A stretch of 64,000 bases of DNA from Burkholderia cepacia (GTDB taxonomy: Bacteria > Pseudomonadota > Gammaproteobacteria > Burkholderiales > Burkholderiaceae). Shown piece by piece: positions 19,035-28,726 of the stretch. The notes beneath the pieces were generated by a model, which saw only the letters and a list, made by a program, of their open reading frames with translations, ran no database searches and was not told the origin of the DNA. The DNA is taken from positions 1-64,000 of the forward strand of contig NZ_LDWR01000023.1 in NCBI RefSeq assembly GCF_001039005.1. The letters are read 5' to 3'. Every line of letters starts with the position of its first letter. Within the stretch, counting starts at the first letter, position 1. The position numbers were made by a program, and so were the translations under genes.

Positions 19035-21465
19035 CGTAAGCCTGCCCGCGCAGCCGGAACGTGTGATGGCGCACGAGCCACGCGATGAAGCCGGCACCGA
19101 CGCACCGCACACGCACCACGCGCGTTACGCATGGCCGATCGGCGAAACACGCGCGCAGGCGTCGCTCGATGTCGAAACGCACACCGCGCCCGACGGGCGG
19201 ATGACGACCTGGCGCTATCGCGCGCAGGAAGCCGGCACGGTCACGGTAACGGACGATGGTCGTGTGCCGCACGCTTCGACGAACGACGGCGCGGATCCCG
19301 GCCCGGCAGCGCCGTTCGTCTACCGGCATGCACAGACGTCGATCGAGCTGGCCGATACCGGCGGCGCGATTCCGGGGCACGCGCACGTGTTTGCGCGCGA
19401 ATCCTTCGTCGACGAACTCGCGGACGCGCTGCGGCGTGACCCGGTCGCGTTGCGTCTGCAGCATCTCGATGCATCGCGGGATGCGGGGCCGCGCGAGATT
19501 ATCCGGATGGTCAGCGAGCGCGCCGCATGGGGTGCGCCGATCGCGGCGGATGCGAACGCCCATGTGCGGGTCAGCGGCCGCGGCTTCGCATTCGATGGCG
19601 CCGGCGTGCCTGCCGCGCTGCCCGGTGATGAACCTTCGGCTGCAACGGCTGCAGATGCCGAACATGACGGCGAGACACACTGGTCCGCGTGGGTCGTCGA
19701 TCTTGATGTCGATCGTGCGACGGGCGATGTCGCGGTACGGCGCGTCGTGGCCGGGCAGGGTGCAGGCGAACCGGGCGACGCGTCGCTGGCCGGCTTGCCC
19801 GCATGGCAGATCGAGGCGGCGATTTCGCGCGTGATGGGCACGCGATTGTCCGCGCGGCCCGCGCATGACGAAACCGGTCCGGGTGCACAGCCGGATGCGA
19901 TCGCGCACGAGCTTGTGGCGTTCGACGACGCGGCGCATCGCGCGCACGGCGATCTGTCCGCGTACGACGCGCGCCGGATCGAGCAGGCGGCCGCACCGGC
20001 CGCGGCGGCGATCGCGAATGCGCTGTACGACGCGACGGGCGTGCGGTTTCGCGCACCGCCGTTCGACGCCGGGCGGATTCGCGCGGCGCTCGCGCGACCG
20101 GTGCCGGCCGATTCCGGCGACGGGCCGCGCAACGTGCCGCGCCGCGCATCGCGCTGGCGCCGCTGGCTGGCCGGCGGTGGCGCGGGTGGCGTGGTCGGTG
20201 GACTGATCGGGCTCGCGTGCGCGATCTTGCCGGGGCCCGCGCCGATCGCGCCCGTCGCACCCGGCGGCGCGGACGGCGCGATGTGGAGCGCGGCGACGCT
20301 CGAACGCGGTCGCCAGGTCGCACTCGCCGGCGATTGCACGGTGTGCCACACCGCGCCCGGCGGCGCGACCAACGCGGGCGGGCTCGCGCTCGATACGCCG
20401 TTCGGCACGATCTATACGTCCAACCTCACGCCCGATCCGGACACCGGCATCGGCACCTGGTCGTATCCGGCGTTCGCGCGCGCGATGCGCGAAGGCATTT
20501 CGCGCGACGGCACGCACCTGTACCCGGCGTTCCCCTATACGGCGTTCGCGAAGCTGAGTGAGCCCGACCTGCTCGCGCTCTATGCGTACCTGATGTCGCA
20601 GCCGCCGGTGAAGCACGTGCCGCCGAAGACGAAGCTGCCGTTTCCGCTCGACCAGCGGCGTCTCGTCGCCGGATGGAACTGGCTGTTTCACGACGCGCGG
20701 CCGTTCGCGCCGGACCCGGCGCGCTCCACGCTGTGGAATCGCGGCAAGTATCTGGTCGACGGCGCCGGGCACTGCGGCGCGTGCCACACGCCGCGCAACG
20801 CGCTGGGCGCGGAGAAGGGCGGCTTCGCGTACCTGTCGGGCGGCGAGGCCGAGGGATGGGTCGCGCCGCCGCTCGTCGCGTCGCCGGCCGCACCCGTGCC
20901 GTGGACCGAAGGTGCGCTGTTCGACTACCTGCACACGGGCTTTTCCGCGCAGCATGGAGTCGCGGCCGGGCCGATGGCGCCCGTCGTCGCGGGGCTCGCG
21001 TCGCTGCCCGAGTCGGACGTGCAGGCGATCGCGCACTATCTCGCGTCGCTGTCGCCGCCCGTCGACGCCGCGGTGGCCGCCGACGCGGCCAGCCGGCAGG
21101 CGCGCGGCGCGGAAGCCGTCGCAACGCTCGGCCTCGAGAACGGCCGCCGCGCGTTCGACGCGGCGTGCGCGGTCTGTCACGCGGAATCGGGCGGGGTCGG
21201 GCATTTCGGCGTGCGCCCGCTGATGGGGCTCAATACGAGCGTCAGCCAGGCCGCGCCGGACAACCTGCTGCGCGTGCTGCATCACGGGATCGACCAGCCG
21301 GCCACCGACCAGCTCGGTTACATGCCGGGCTTCGGCGACGCGTTCGACGACCGGCAGATGGCCGAACTCGCCGCATACATTCGCGCGCGCTACGCGCCGG
21401 GGCAGCCGGCGTGGCGGGATCTGGCGCAAGCGTCGGCGAGGATCAGGCAGGAACGCGTGCATTGA
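19018..21465 (+). CDS. Nicotinate dehydrogenase cytochrome subunit: degenerate Mo-domain remnant, membrane anchor and three cytochrome c domains
   Basis: An 815-residue protein. The C-terminal half carries three heme c sites, CTVCH (440-444), CGACH (586-590) and CAVCH (717-721), after a hydrophobic anchor at about 383-405, so the hemes should be periplasmic. This half matches the cytochrome part of Pseudomonas NicB and of membrane alcohol dehydrogenases. Residues about 30-370 align in order with the Mo subunit at 11104-13380: RYAWP, ESFVDELADALRRDPVALRL, WVVDLDVDRATGDV, and IEQAAAPAAAAIANALYDAT keeping Glu322. The cofactor-binding middle, including the GCYGRNG motif, is missing. I infer a former full-length NicB that lost catalysis. 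Start 19018 (or ATG 19024) overlaps nicA. Confidence 0.8.
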   Translation: MAMKHDVSLPAQPERVMAHEPRDEAGTDAPHTHHARYAWPIGETRAQASLDVETHTAPDGRMTTWRYRAQEAGTVTVTDDGRVPHASTNDGADPGPAAPFVYRHAQTSIELADTGGAIPGHAHVFARESFVDELADALRRDPVALRLQHLDASRDAGPREIIRMVSERAAWGAPIAADANAHVRVSGRGFAFDGAGVPAALPGDEPSAATAADAEHDGETHWSAWVVDLDVDRATGDVAVRRVVAGQGAGEPGDASLAGLPAWQIEAAISRVMGTRLSARPAHDETGPGAQPDAIAHELVAFDDAAHRAHGDLSAYDARRIEQAAAPAAAAIANALYDATGVRFRAPPFDAGRIRAALARPVPADSGDGPRNVPRRASRWRRWLAGGGAGGVVGGLIGLACAILPGPAPIAPVAPGGADGAMWSAATLERGRQVALAGDCTVCHTAPGGATNAGGLALDTPFGTIYTSNLTPDPDTGIGTWSYPAFARAMREGISRDGTHLYPAFPYTAFAKLSEPDLLALYAYLMSQPPVKHVPPKTKLPFPLDQRRLVAGWNWLFHDARPFAPDPARSTLWNRGKYLVDGAGHCGACHTPRNALGAEKGGFAYLSGGEAEGWVAPPLVASPAAPVPWTEGALFDYLHTGFSAQHGVAAGPMAPVVAGLASLPESDVQAIAHYLASLSPPVDAAVAADAASRQARGAEAVATLGLENGRRAFDAACAVCHAESGGVGHFGVRPLMGLNTSVSQAAPDNLLRVLHHGIDQPATDQLGYMPGFGDAFDDRQMAELAAYIRARYAPGQPAWRDLAQASARIRQERVH

Positions 21466-21688
21466 CCGATGCGTCGGCGTGAGCGCGCGAATCGGCGCGC
21501 CGGCAGGACAAAACTACCCACTGCGTGAAAACGCGGGCAGCGCCGGCTGTAAATCTTGCCTGCGCCAGCGATCGTTTAACCATTCGAAACAATGTGTTCA
21601 CTGAAAAGGGCATGATCTCCGGCGATCGAGCAGGCATACTGGCGCCTATGTTGCTCAATGCACGCCAACCCGGCGTGCGCCTGTTCCC

Positions 21689-22021
21689 ATGTCCATTCCA
21701 GTACCTTTTCGAATCCTGCGATGGTTGACCGTCGCGGCTGCCGCATGCTTGCTCGCCGCGTGTTCGACCGCTTCCGACGTGACCGCGACGTCGAACCCGA
21801 ACGTATTTACCGTGACGACGCGCACGGTCGGCGTATCGACGACGTGGGCCGATGCCCACGAGAAGGCTTTCAACGAAGCCAACAACTTCTGCACGCAGCG
21901 CGGCATGCGCGCGAGCATGAAGCAGGAATCGCTGACCGGCGGCAGCCGCGTCGATGCGCGCTCCGAACTCGCGTTCGAGTGCCATCCGACCTTCGAAACG
22001 GCGTCGAACCCGCGCGGTTGA
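21689..22021 (+). CDS. Small outer-membrane-type lipoprotein, function unknown
   Basis: A 110-residue protein. A positively charged start and hydrophobic stretch end in the lipobox LLAACS (cysteine near residue 25), so signal peptidase II processing is expected. There is no Asp after the cysteine, which favours the outer membrane. The mature part is short, with two further cysteines (FCTQRGM and FECHP) that could form a disulfide. Similar small lipoproteins are common in Burkholderia, without assigned function. The gene is isolated; two hairpins follow it before the convergent mmsB. Confidence 0.7.
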   Translation: MSIPVPFRILRWLTVAAAACLLAACSTASDVTATSNPNVFTVTTRTVGVSTTWADAHEKAFNEANNFCTQRGMRASMKQESLTGGSRVDARSELAFECHPTFETASNPRG

Positions 22022-22025
22022 ACAT

Positions 22026-22049
22026 CCGGCGGCGTTGCCGCGCCGCCGG
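22026..22049 (+). terminator. Hairpin after the lipoprotein gene
   Basis: Nine-bp perfect GC stem (CCGGCGGCG with CGCCGCCGG), loop TTGCCG, starting 5 bp after the stop codon. No T-run. Confidence 0.45.
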
Positions 22050-22081
22050 TGCCCGCATTCTCCGTCCCCCGCATGCAAACC

Positions 22082-22114
22082 GACTCGCGATGCGTCGCAA
22101 GCGCATCGCGGGTC
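22082..22114. terminator. Long inverted repeat between convergent lipoprotein and mmsB genes
   Basis: GACTCGCGATGCG pairs with CGCATCGCGGGTC (13 bp with one G-T wobble) around a 7-base loop. It lies between the two convergent stops and could end transcription from both sides. Confidence 0.55.
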
Positions 22115-22142
22115 GGTGCACGTCCGGCGTCGGCTGCGCAGG

Positions 22143-23033
22143 TTACGCGGGCTGCGCCTCGTACAGCTTCACGCATGCGGAGAAGTCGAGCGTGCCGAGT
22201 CCCTGCTGGCTCATCGACTGATACAGCTGCTGCGCGAGCGCGCCCATCCATACCGGCTGATGCGCGCTCCGTGCGGCTTCGGTCGCGAGCCCGAGATCCT
22301 TCAGCATCAGGTTCGCCGCGAAACCGCCCGCATAACCGCGTGCGGCCGGCGCCGTGCCGCTCACGCCCGGATACGGGTTGTACGTATCCGAACTCCAGCA
22401 GCGGCCGGTCGACGTGTTGATGATGCCGGCCAGCACGGCCGGATCGATGCCGAGCGCGGCGCCGAGCGCCATCGCTTCGGACACGCCCATCATCGAAATC
22501 CCGAGCAGCAGGTTGTTGCAGATTTTCGCGATCTGCCCGGTGCCCGTGCCGCCGCAATGCACGACGTTCTTGCCCATGTCGAGCAGCACGGGGCGGATGC
22601 GCTCGAACAGCGCGGCATCCGCGCCGACCATGAAGGTCAGCGTGCCGGCCTGCGCGCCGCCGGTGCCGCCCGACACGGGCGCGTCGGCGAGCGGGAAGTC
22701 GCGCTGCGCGGCGGCTTCGGCCACCGCGCGCACGGTGCCGGGATCGATCGTGCTGCAGTCGATCAGCGTTGCGCCGGCGCGCGCGCCGGCCAGCACGCCG
22801 TCGTCGCCGAGGTAGACGGCGCGCACGTGCTGCGCGGCCGGCAGCATCGTGATCACGACCGCTCCGCGGGCGGCTGCGTCGCGCGGCGAGGCCGCCGCCG
22901 TCGCGCCGGCGCGCACCGCGGCGTCGACCGCGTGCGCGTCGAGGTCGAACACCGTCAGCGTGTGGCCGGCCTTGAGCAGGTTGGCGGCCATGGGGCCGCC
23001 CATGTTGCCGAGCCCGATGAATGCGATTTCCAT
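22143..23033 (-). CDS. mmsB: 3-hydroxyisobutyrate dehydrogenase
   Basis: A 296-residue NAD-dependent enzyme oxidising 3-hydroxyisobutyrate to methylmalonate semialdehyde in valine breakdown. The Rossmann start IAFIGLGNMGGPMAANLLK, the substrate motif DAPVSGGTGGAQAGTLTFMVG and the catalytic Lys in GQIAKICNNLLLG are all present. It ends the leftward operon after mmsA, which takes its product. The 111 bp between mmsA and mmsB hold two related hairpins. The start is the ATG of MEIAFIG. Confidence 0.93.
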   Translation of the reverse strand: MEIAFIGLGNMGGPMAANLLKAGHTLTVFDLDAHAVDAAVRAGATAAASPRDAAARGAVVITMLPAAQHVRAVYLGDDGVLAGARAGATLIDCSTIDPGTVRAVAEAAAQRDFPLADAPVSGGTGGAQAGTLTFMVGADAALFERIRPVLLDMGKNVVHCGGTGTGQIAKICNNLLLGISMMGVSEAMALGAALGIDPAVLAGIINTSTGRCWSSDTYNPYPGVSGTAPAARGYAGGFAANLMLKDLGLATEAARSAHQPVWMGALAQQLYQSMSQQGLGTLDFSACVKLYEAQPA

Positions 23034-23050
23034 GTGTAGTCCCGTGTGTC

Positions 23051-23139
23051 GACCGGACTTGGCGCTTTAGCGCTTAGTCCGGTCCCATGCTTCGCGGTCG
23101 ACCTGCGTTGGCGCTTTAGTGCTTACGCAGGTCCCATGC
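23051..23139. repeat. Tandem pair of 34-nt hairpins (49-bp period) between mmsA and mmsB
   Basis: Copy 1 (23051-23084) has stem GACCGGACT/AGTCCGGTC; copy 2 (23100-23133) has stem GACCTGCGT/ACGCAGGTC. Both enclose a nearly identical 16-base interior (TGGCGCTTTAGCGCTT, with one C-to-T change in copy 2) that forms its own GCGC-TTTA-GCGC mini-stem, and both are followed by CCATGC. The outer stems differ at five positions per arm, yet both pair perfectly, so structure rather than sequence is conserved. The copy 2 change keeps pairing as G-U only if the plus strand is the RNA; on the mmsA-mmsB mRNA it gives an A-C mismatch. Function unknown; mRNA processing, attenuation or a dispersed genomic repeat are possible. 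Confidence 0.8.
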
Positions 23140-23144
23140 ATAGC

Positions 23145-24671
23145 TCAGCGCAGCGCGATCGTCGTGTTCACGCCGCCGGCCGTCGCGTCGTCGTCGAACC
23201 AGCGCGCGGTGACCGTCTTCGTCTGCGTGTAGAACTGCACGACCTGCTTGCCGTACGGGCCGAGATCGCCGAGCTTCGAGCCGCGCGAGCCCGTGAAGCT
23301 GAAGTAGGGCACCGGCACCGGAATCGGGATGTTGATGCCGACCTGGCCGATGTCGATCTCGCTCTGGAACTTGCGTGCGGCCGCGCCGCTCTGCGTGAAC
23401 AGCCCCACGCCGTTGCCCATCGGGTTGCGGTTGACGAGCGCGATCGCTTCGTCGAGCGTGTCGGCTTCGAGCACGACCACCACCGGCCCGAAGATTTCTT
23501 CCGTATAGATCGACATGTCGGTCGTCACGCCCGAGAAGATCGTCGGGCCGACGAAGTTGCCGTGCTCGTAGCCGGGCACCGTCACGCCGCGGCCGTCGAG
23601 TTCGAGCGTCGCGCCGGCCTTCACGCCTTCGTCGATCAGCGCGATGATGCGCGCGTGCGCGGCCTTCGACACGACCGGCCCGACATCCGTGCCCGGCTCG
23701 TGGCCCGCGTTGATCTTCAGCACCTTCGCCTTCTCGACGAGATCGGGCAGCCAGTCGCGCGCCTGGCCGACGAGCACGACGACCGACGTCGCCATGCAGC
23801 GCTGGCCGGCCGCGCCGAAGCCCGCGCCGACGAGCGCGTTGATCGACTGCTCGCGGTGCGCATCGGGCAGCACCACCGCGTGGTTCTTCGCGCCCATCAT
23901 CGACTGCACGCGCTTGCCGTGCTGGCTGCCGAGGTTGTACACGTGCGTGCCGACGCGCGTCGAGCCGACGAACGAGATCGCCTTGATGTCCGGATGCGTG
24001 CAGAGACGGTCGACCACCGTCTTGCCGCCGTGCACGACGTTCAGCACACCCTGCGGCACGCCGGCCTCGATCGCGAGTTCGACGAGCTGCATCGTCGACA
24101 GCGGATCCTGTTCCGACGGCTTCAGCACGAACGTGTTGCCGCACACGATCGCCATCGGGAACATCCACAGCGGGATCATCCCGGGGAAGTTGAACGGCGT
24201 GATGCCCGCGCACACGCCGATCGGCTGGCGCAGCGTGTAGGTATCGACGCCGCCCGCGACGTTCTCCGCGAATTCGCCTTGCTGCAGCGTGCCGATCGAG
24301 CACGCATGCTCGACCACTTCGAGGCCGCGGAAGATGTCGCCCTGCGCGTCGGGCAGCGTCTTGCCCTGTTCGGCGGTGAGCGTGTGCGCGATCCGTTCGA
24401 GATTGCGGCGCACGAGATCCTGGAACTTCAGCATGATGCGCAGCCGCGCGCCGATTGGTGTCGTTTTCCACGTCTGGAACGCACGCTGCGCGGACGCGAT
24501 CGCGGCGTCGACCTCGTCGAGCGTCGCATACGGCACGCGGCCGATCACTTCCTGCGTCGCGGGGTTGACGATGTCGCCCCATTCGGCGCTTTGCGATTCG
24601 ACGAACGCGCCGTCGATCAGCAGCTTGGCGGTGGGCAGGGCGAGGGTGGTCTGGGGAACTGCGGCGTTCAT
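23145..24671 (-). CDS. mmsA: CoA-acylating methylmalonate-semialdehyde dehydrogenase
   Basis: A 508-residue aldehyde dehydrogenase converting methylmalonate semialdehyde to propionyl-CoA. The family signature [19 protein letters not shown] carries the catalytic Cys, and '[20 protein letters not shown]' near the C-terminus is specific to MmsA among ALDHs. '[20 protein letters not shown]' also marks this subfamily. The ATG at 24671 has GGAGAC upstream; the 22-codon extension to 24737 is rejected. It lies between the MHS transporter gene (110 bp upstream) and mmsB in the same direction. Confidence 0.93.
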   Translation of the reverse strand: MNAAVPQTTLALPTAKLLIDGAFVESQSAEWGDIVNPATQEVIGRVPYATLDEVDAAIASAQRAFQTWKTTPIGARLRIMLKFQDLVRRNLERIAHTLTAEQGKTLPDAQGDIFRGLEVVEHACSIGTLQQGEFAENVAGGVDTYTLRQPIGVCAGITPFNFPGMIPLWMFPMAIVCGNTFVLKPSEQDPLSTMQLVELAIEAGVPQGVLNVVHGGKTVVDRLCTHPDIKAISFVGSTRVGTHVYNLGSQHGKRVQSMMGAKNHAVVLPDAHREQSINALVGAGFGAAGQRCMATSVVVLVGQARDWLPDLVEKAKVLKINAGHEPGTDVGPVVSKAAHARIIALIDEGVKAGATLELDGRGVTVPGYEHGNFVGPTIFSGVTTDMSIYTEEIFGPVVVVLEADTLDEAIALVNRNPMGNGVGLFTQSGAAARKFQSEIDIGQVGINIPIPVPVPYFSFTGSRGSKLGDLGPYGKQVVQFYTQTKTVTARWFDDDATAGGVNTTIALR

Positions 24672-24781
24672 GGATGTCTCCGGAAAACGGTGTGGCGATG
24701 AAAAAGGGGCCCCGGCATCCGCCGCGCATGCATGCACGGCGGACGGCAGGGTGAACTGAAATCGATTCGGCGCAGGCGCGT

Positions 24782-26110
24782 TCAGGCGCGTTCAGGCGCG
24801 GGCGGGCGCATCAATGCGGTACACCCGAGCGCGAACACGCCGAAGCCGACGAGGTAGGCGATCACGTAGTGCGGCTGGCCGCCGCCGACCTTGAGCAGCG
24901 ACGTCGCGATCATCGGCGCGAAGCCGCCGCCGATTACGCCGGCCAGCTGCACTGACAGCGAGATGCCGCTGTAGCGGATTTCCGCCGGGAACTGCTGCGC
25001 GAACAGCAGCGCTTCCGGCGCATAGAGGATCGGGAACACGACGCCGAGGCCGAGCACGATCGCCCACCACGCATACGACGTCTGCTGCGTGCCGAGCATC
25101 ATGAAGAACGGCGCGGCGAACGCGCACATCAGCACGAGGCCGATCGCGAACATCCGGCGCTGGCCGATCTTGTCGCTCAGGTGGCCGCACAGCGGCATCG
25201 TGACGAGCGACAGCGCGGCGCCGGCCGTGATCGCATGCAGCATCCCGGCCTTCGGCAGATGGAGCTGCTGCGTCGCGTAAGCGAGTGCGAACGTGACGAC
25301 CATGTAGAACCAGGTGTTTTCGGCGGCGCGCGCGCCGACGATCGTCAGCACCTCGCGCGGATGGCGGCGCAGCGCGGCCGTCACGGGCGACTTCTCGGCC
25401 TTGCCCTGGCGTCGGATCTTCTCGAAGTCGGGCGACTCGGGCACCTTCGCGCGGATGAACCAGCCGAGGCCGACCAGCGCGATGCTCGCGAGGAACGGCA
25501 CGCGCCAGCCCCACGACAGCATGTCGGCTTCCGGCAGCGCGGCCACCGCGGCCATCGCGACCGACGACAGGATCAGGCCGAGCCCGACGCCCGTCTGCGG
25601 CAGGCTGCCGAACAGCCCCTTGCGGCCCTTCGGCGCGTGTTCGACGGCCATCAGCACCGCGCCGCCCCATTCGCCGCCGACCGCCATCCCCTGCAGGAAG
25701 CGCATCGCGATCAGCAGCGCGGCCGCCCAGTAGCCGATCCGGTCGTACGACGGGATCAGCCCGATGATCATGCTCGGCACGCCCATCAGCAGCAGCGTGA
25801 TCATCAGCATCGACTTGCGGCCGATGCGGTCGCCGAAGTGGCCGAACACGATGCCGCCCATCGGCCGTCCGATGAAGCCGACCGCGAACGTGCCGAACGC
25901 GGCGAGCGTGCCGACGACGGGGTCCAGCGACGGGAAGAAGATGCGGTTGAACACGAGCGCGGCGGCCGTGCCGTAGAGGAAGAAGTCGTACCACTCGATC
26001 GTCGTGCCGGCCATGCTGGCCCAGCCGGCCAGCAGGTAGTGCTTCGCGGTGCGGGCGGGTGCCGGCGTCGCGACTGTCGCATGCTCATCGAGGGTGGATC
26101 GCGTCTGCAT
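24782..26110 (-). CDS. MFS transporter, metabolite:H+ symporter (MHS/ShiA-KgtP) family
   Basis: A 442-residue 12-helix carrier. '[20 protein letters not shown]' in helix 1, the long loop '[20 protein letters not shown]' and '[24 protein letters not shown]' are diagnostic of MHS proteins that import dicarboxylates, shikimate, betaines or branched organic acids. The ATG at 26110 follows CGGAGACACC. Leading the mmsA-mmsB operon, it probably brings in a valine-pathway acid such as 3-hydroxyisobutyrate, which is inference from context. An open frame continues upstream to 27262 but overlaps the LysR gene on the other strand and is spurious. Confidence 0.85.
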   Translation of the reverse strand: MQTRSTLDEHATVATPAPARTAKHYLLAGWASMAGTTIEWYDFFLYGTAAALVFNRIFFPSLDPVVGTLAAFGTFAVGFIGRPMGGIVFGHFGDRIGRKSMLMITLLLMGVPSMIIGLIPSYDRIGYWAAALLIAMRFLQGMAVGGEWGGAVLMAVEHAPKGRKGLFGSLPQTGVGLGLILSSVAMAAVAALPEADMLSWGWRVPFLASIALVGLGWFIRAKVPESPDFEKIRRQGKAEKSPVTAALRRHPREVLTIVGARAAENTWFYMVVTFALAYATQQLHLPKAGMLHAITAGAALSLVTMPLCGHLSDKIGQRRMFAIGLVLMCAFAAPFFMMLGTQQTSYAWWAIVLGLGVVFPILYAPEALLFAQQFPAEIRYSGISLSVQLAGVIGGGFAPMIATSLLKVGGGQPHYVIAYLVGFGVFALGCTALMRPPAPERA

Positions 26111-26266
26111 GGTGTCTCCGTGGTGGGTGCCGCGGCTCGTGGTCCGCAGGTCACGGTCGAGTATAGTTATGCGCAGATTCATGATGTACCGATAAAGAAA
26201 CCGGTTGGATGTGCATTTATGCATATCGACGGCCGGCCCGGAGACTCCAGCCCTTTTTCCCCGCCG

Positions 26267-27226
26267 ATGCGACATGCCACCGAGCCGGTTTCCGGCAACC
26301 TGAACTGGGACGACCTGCGCTTCTTCCTCGAAGTCGCGCGCACGCAGCGCGCGAGCGGCGCCGCGAAGCGGCTCGGCGTCGACTACACGACCGTCGCGCG
26401 GCGCATCCGCGCGCTCGAGGCTGCGATCGGCACGCTGCTGTTCGACAAGTCGCGCTCCGGCGGCTTCACGCTGACGGCCGAAGGGCAGCGGCTCGTCGCG
26501 TATGCCGACGCGATGGAGACGACCGTGCAGTCCGCGTGCGACCAGGTCGCGAACACGGGCGCGGCGTTGTCGGGCCACGTGCGGATCGGGTCGACGGAAG
26601 GGTTCGGCTGCTTTTTCCTGGCGCCGCAGCTCGCGCAGTTTCGCGCCGCGCATCCGCACGTGACGGTCGACCTGCTGCCGGTCCCGCATTTCGTCAACCT
26701 GCCGAAGCGCGAGGCCGATCTGGCGATCACGCTCGAGCGGCCCGATCGCGGGCCGTACGTGGTCACCAAGCTGTGCGACTACCAGTTGCGGCTCTATGCG
26801 ACGCGCGACTATCTCGCGAACCACGCGCCGATCACGTGCACGGACGATCTCGCGCGGCATGCGTTCATCAGCTATGTCGACGATCTCGCGTTCAGCAACG
26901 AGCTGCTGTACCTGGAGCGCGCGGTGCCGGGCGCGACGGCCGGGCTGCGCACGACGAGCGTGATCGCGCAATATTTCGCGGCGCTGCAGGGTGGCGGGCT
27001 CGCGATCCTGCCGTGCTTCATGGCGGCCACGCAGCCGGCGCTGGTGCCCGTGCTGCCGGACGACGTGGTCGTCACGCGGTGTTTCTGGCTGACCTGCCGG
27101 GAAGATCTGCGTAAGCTGCGGCGCGTGACCGCGCTGTGGGATTACCTGCGCGCGGCGGCGGATGCGAATCGGGCATTGCTGATGGGCGAATCGGGGAAGC
27201 TGATGTTTGTCGGCGAGCCGGCGTAG
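26267..27226 (+). CDS. LysR-family regulator, probably of the MHS transporter-mmsAB operon
   Basis: A 319-residue regulator. The helix-turn-helix is at about residues 12-70: WDDLRFFLEVARTQRASGAA, then VDYTTVARRIRALEAAIGTL. The subfamily is the one with short inducer-domain signature 'STEGFGCFFLAPQLAQF'. It is divergent from the MHS transporter gene across 156 bp of comparatively AT-rich DNA, suggesting control of that operon. Pseudomonas mms genes use an AraC-type MmsR instead, so the regulator type differs. ATG 26267 gives a normal N-terminus; ATG 26219 is possible. Confidence 0.8.
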   Translation: MRHATEPVSGNLNWDDLRFFLEVARTQRASGAAKRLGVDYTTVARRIRALEAAIGTLLFDKSRSGGFTLTAEGQRLVAYADAMETTVQSACDQVANTGAALSGHVRIGSTEGFGCFFLAPQLAQFRAAHPHVTVDLLPVPHFVNLPKREADLAITLERPDRGPYVVTKLCDYQLRLYATRDYLANHAPITCTDDLARHAFISYVDDLAFSNELLYLERAVPGATAGLRTTSVIAQYFAALQGGGLAILPCFMAATQPALVPVLPDDVVVTRCFWLTCREDLRKLRRVTALWDYLRAAADANRALLMGESGKLMFVGEPA

Positions 27227-27323
27227 CGGGGGACGGAGGCGGCGGCGGTGCCCGGGCGGCACAAGGCGACCGCGAGGGCTATCATCCCGTCATATCCGCA
27301 TCGCCAGCCGCGAGGAGCGTGTC

Positions 27324-27827
27324 GTGGAAATTCATTCGCAGTGGACCTTCGATTGCCGGCCCGAGCATGTGTGGCCGCATTTTCTCCATGCCCGGATGGA
27401 CGACACGCGGCCGTTGCTGTTCCGCCTCGGCGTGCCTAAGCCGGTCAGTTGCCGCGTGCTTGAAGGCACGCCGGCCGTCGGCAACACGCGCCAGTGCACG
27501 ACCGATCGCGGCACGATCGACCAGCGGATCCTCGTGCTCGACGAGAATCGCCGGCTGCGTTACCGGATGGTGTCGTCGACGGTCTGGTGCCGCGACTGGG
27601 TCGGTCTGCTCGAGGACGAATTCACGCTGACGCCGGTCGAAGGCGGCAAGACGCGCGTGGAGCGGCGGACCGTGTTCAGCGCGCGCGGTTTCCTGAAACC
27701 GATCCGTCAGATCGGCCTGTGGGTGGCGCTGCAGCAGGCCCACCGGTATGCGGCGCGCAACTGGCGGCGTCTTGCGAGCGCGGCTGCGGACAAGCCGGCG
27801 CGCGGGAGCGCCGGACGCTACGCGTAA
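27324..27827 (+). CDS. SRPBCC (START/polyketide-cyclase-like) family protein
   Basis: A 167-residue protein with the helix-grip fold pattern: VEIHSQWTFDCRPEHVWPHF at the start, then four to five strands, including RYRMVSSTVWCRDWVGLLEDEFTLTPVEGG and TRVERRTVFSARG, and a long C-terminal helix. Such proteins bind hydrophobic ligands in a central cavity; the ligand here is unknown. Start is a GTG at 27324 with GAGGAG seven bases upstream; the longer frame from 27207 is Arg/Gly-rich noise. Its 3' end overlaps the convergent membrane-protein gene by 10 bp. Confidence 0.7.
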   Translation: MEIHSQWTFDCRPEHVWPHFLHARMDDTRPLLFRLGVPKPVSCRVLEGTPAVGNTRQCTTDRGTIDQRILVLDENRRLRYRMVSSTVWCRDWVGLLEDEFTLTPVEGGKTRVERRTVFSARGFLKPIRQIGLWVALQQAHRYAARNWRRLASAAADKPARGSAGRYA

Positions 27828-28726
27828 TAGATCTGACCGATATCCGTGTCGCGCGCCTGGCCCTTGCGTTCGGCCTCGCCGCGGGCGTCGGCGAAATCGC
27901 GCGTGCACAGATCCGGGCGGCCCAGCGCATTCAGGATGCTCGACGTGCGCCACGCCGGCAGCCAGTCGGACCATGACAGCCGCACGCCGATGATCAGGGC
28001 CAGCAGGACGCCCATCATCAACGGCCCGCCCAGCAGCATGAGCAGGTCGAGCCCGAGATCGGAAAACCCGCCGTCGCCGGTCCAGAGCACCAGGATCATC
28101 ATCGGGACGACCAGGCAGTTCACGCCGATGAACGACCATTTCCAGGCCAGCCACAGCGTGTGCGTCAGGCCGGCCAGCCCCGTATTACCGCACGCGTAAT
28201 CCATTGCCAGATAGCGCCGGTCGGGAGACGACAGCGCAAACAGGCGGCCTTGCCGGTTGATGACGGCCACGACCTCGTCGCCGACGTCGAAGCATTGCCC
28301 GCCCAGGAAACCGCGATACGTTTGCCCGCCGATTTCGATTTCCACCGGAAGTTTGGCGAGGATGATCCTGCCGTTCTTGCCGACGGTCACGGATGCGTTC
28401 TGCGACACGTAGGTCTTGCTGTCGCGGATATTCGCGTACGACCACGTTGCCGGATGCGCGATCTTGTCGGCCTCGGCATCCAGCTTCGCGAGGATGCTGT
28501 CTTCGCTGGTTTGCTGAAACACCAGCGCATTCGCCGCGGCGCCGTTGCCGGTCAGCGCCGCCATGATCGGCACCACGTTGTGCGTGAACCAGTAGCCGAG
28601 CGATTGCTTCCTGGCTTCCGGGTCGACCGGCCGTATCGGATGGCCTTCTGAACTGTCCTGATCCGGGCGCTCGAGGAAGCGCAGCGCGGTCAGTTTGCCT
28701 TCTACCAGATGCAGCGGAGATGACAT
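27818..28726 (-). CDS. Membrane protein of unknown function
   Basis: A 302-residue protein, which I do not recognise. The first 195 residues are soluble and contain a beta-rich stretch (NASVTVGKNGRIILAKLPVE, then GGQCFDVGDEVVAVINRQGR) that looks like a small OB- or SH3-like barrel. Two hydrophobic segments follow (WSFIGVNCLVVPMMILVLW and LDLLMLLGGPLMMGVLLALI), then a cytoplasmic-type tail rich in charged residues. The layout resembles Burkholderia proteins sometimes labelled putative type VI secretion effectors, but no secretion genes are near, so I do not adopt that name. ATG 28726 was chosen because the longer frame to 29587 is the shadow of the dehalogenase gene. Confidence 0.6.
   Translation of the reverse strand: MSSPLHLVEGKLTALRFLERPDQDSSEGHPIRPVDPEARKQSLGYWFTHNVVPIMAALTGNGAAANALVFQQTSEDSILAKLDAEADKIAHPATWSYANIRDSKTYVSQNASVTVGKNGRIILAKLPVEIEIGGQTYRGFLGGQCFDVGDEVVAVINRQGRLFALSSPDRRYLAMDYACGNTGLAGLTHTLWLAWKWSFIGVNCLVVPMMILVLWTGDGGFSDLGLDLLMLLGGPLMMGVLLALIIGVRLSWSDWLPAWRTSSILNALGRPDLCTRDFADARGEAERKGQARDTDIGQIYYA

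Noticed and set aside
19018-21465. Treating the cytochrome gene as a frameshifted pseudogene of nicB
   Set aside because: The frame is open for 815 codons, all three heme sites are intact and it is coupled to nicA, so it should be functional despite the decayed Mo part.
24782-27262. An 826-codon leftward frame containing the MHS transporter
   Set aside because: The extra 384 codons upstream are the antisense of the LysR gene; composition is Arg/Pro/Ala-rich and the transporter has a good ribosome site at 26110.
27818-28726. Naming the membrane protein a type VI secretion effector
   Set aside because: Only a vague layout similarity; no VgrG, PAAR, Hcp or immunity gene in the window.
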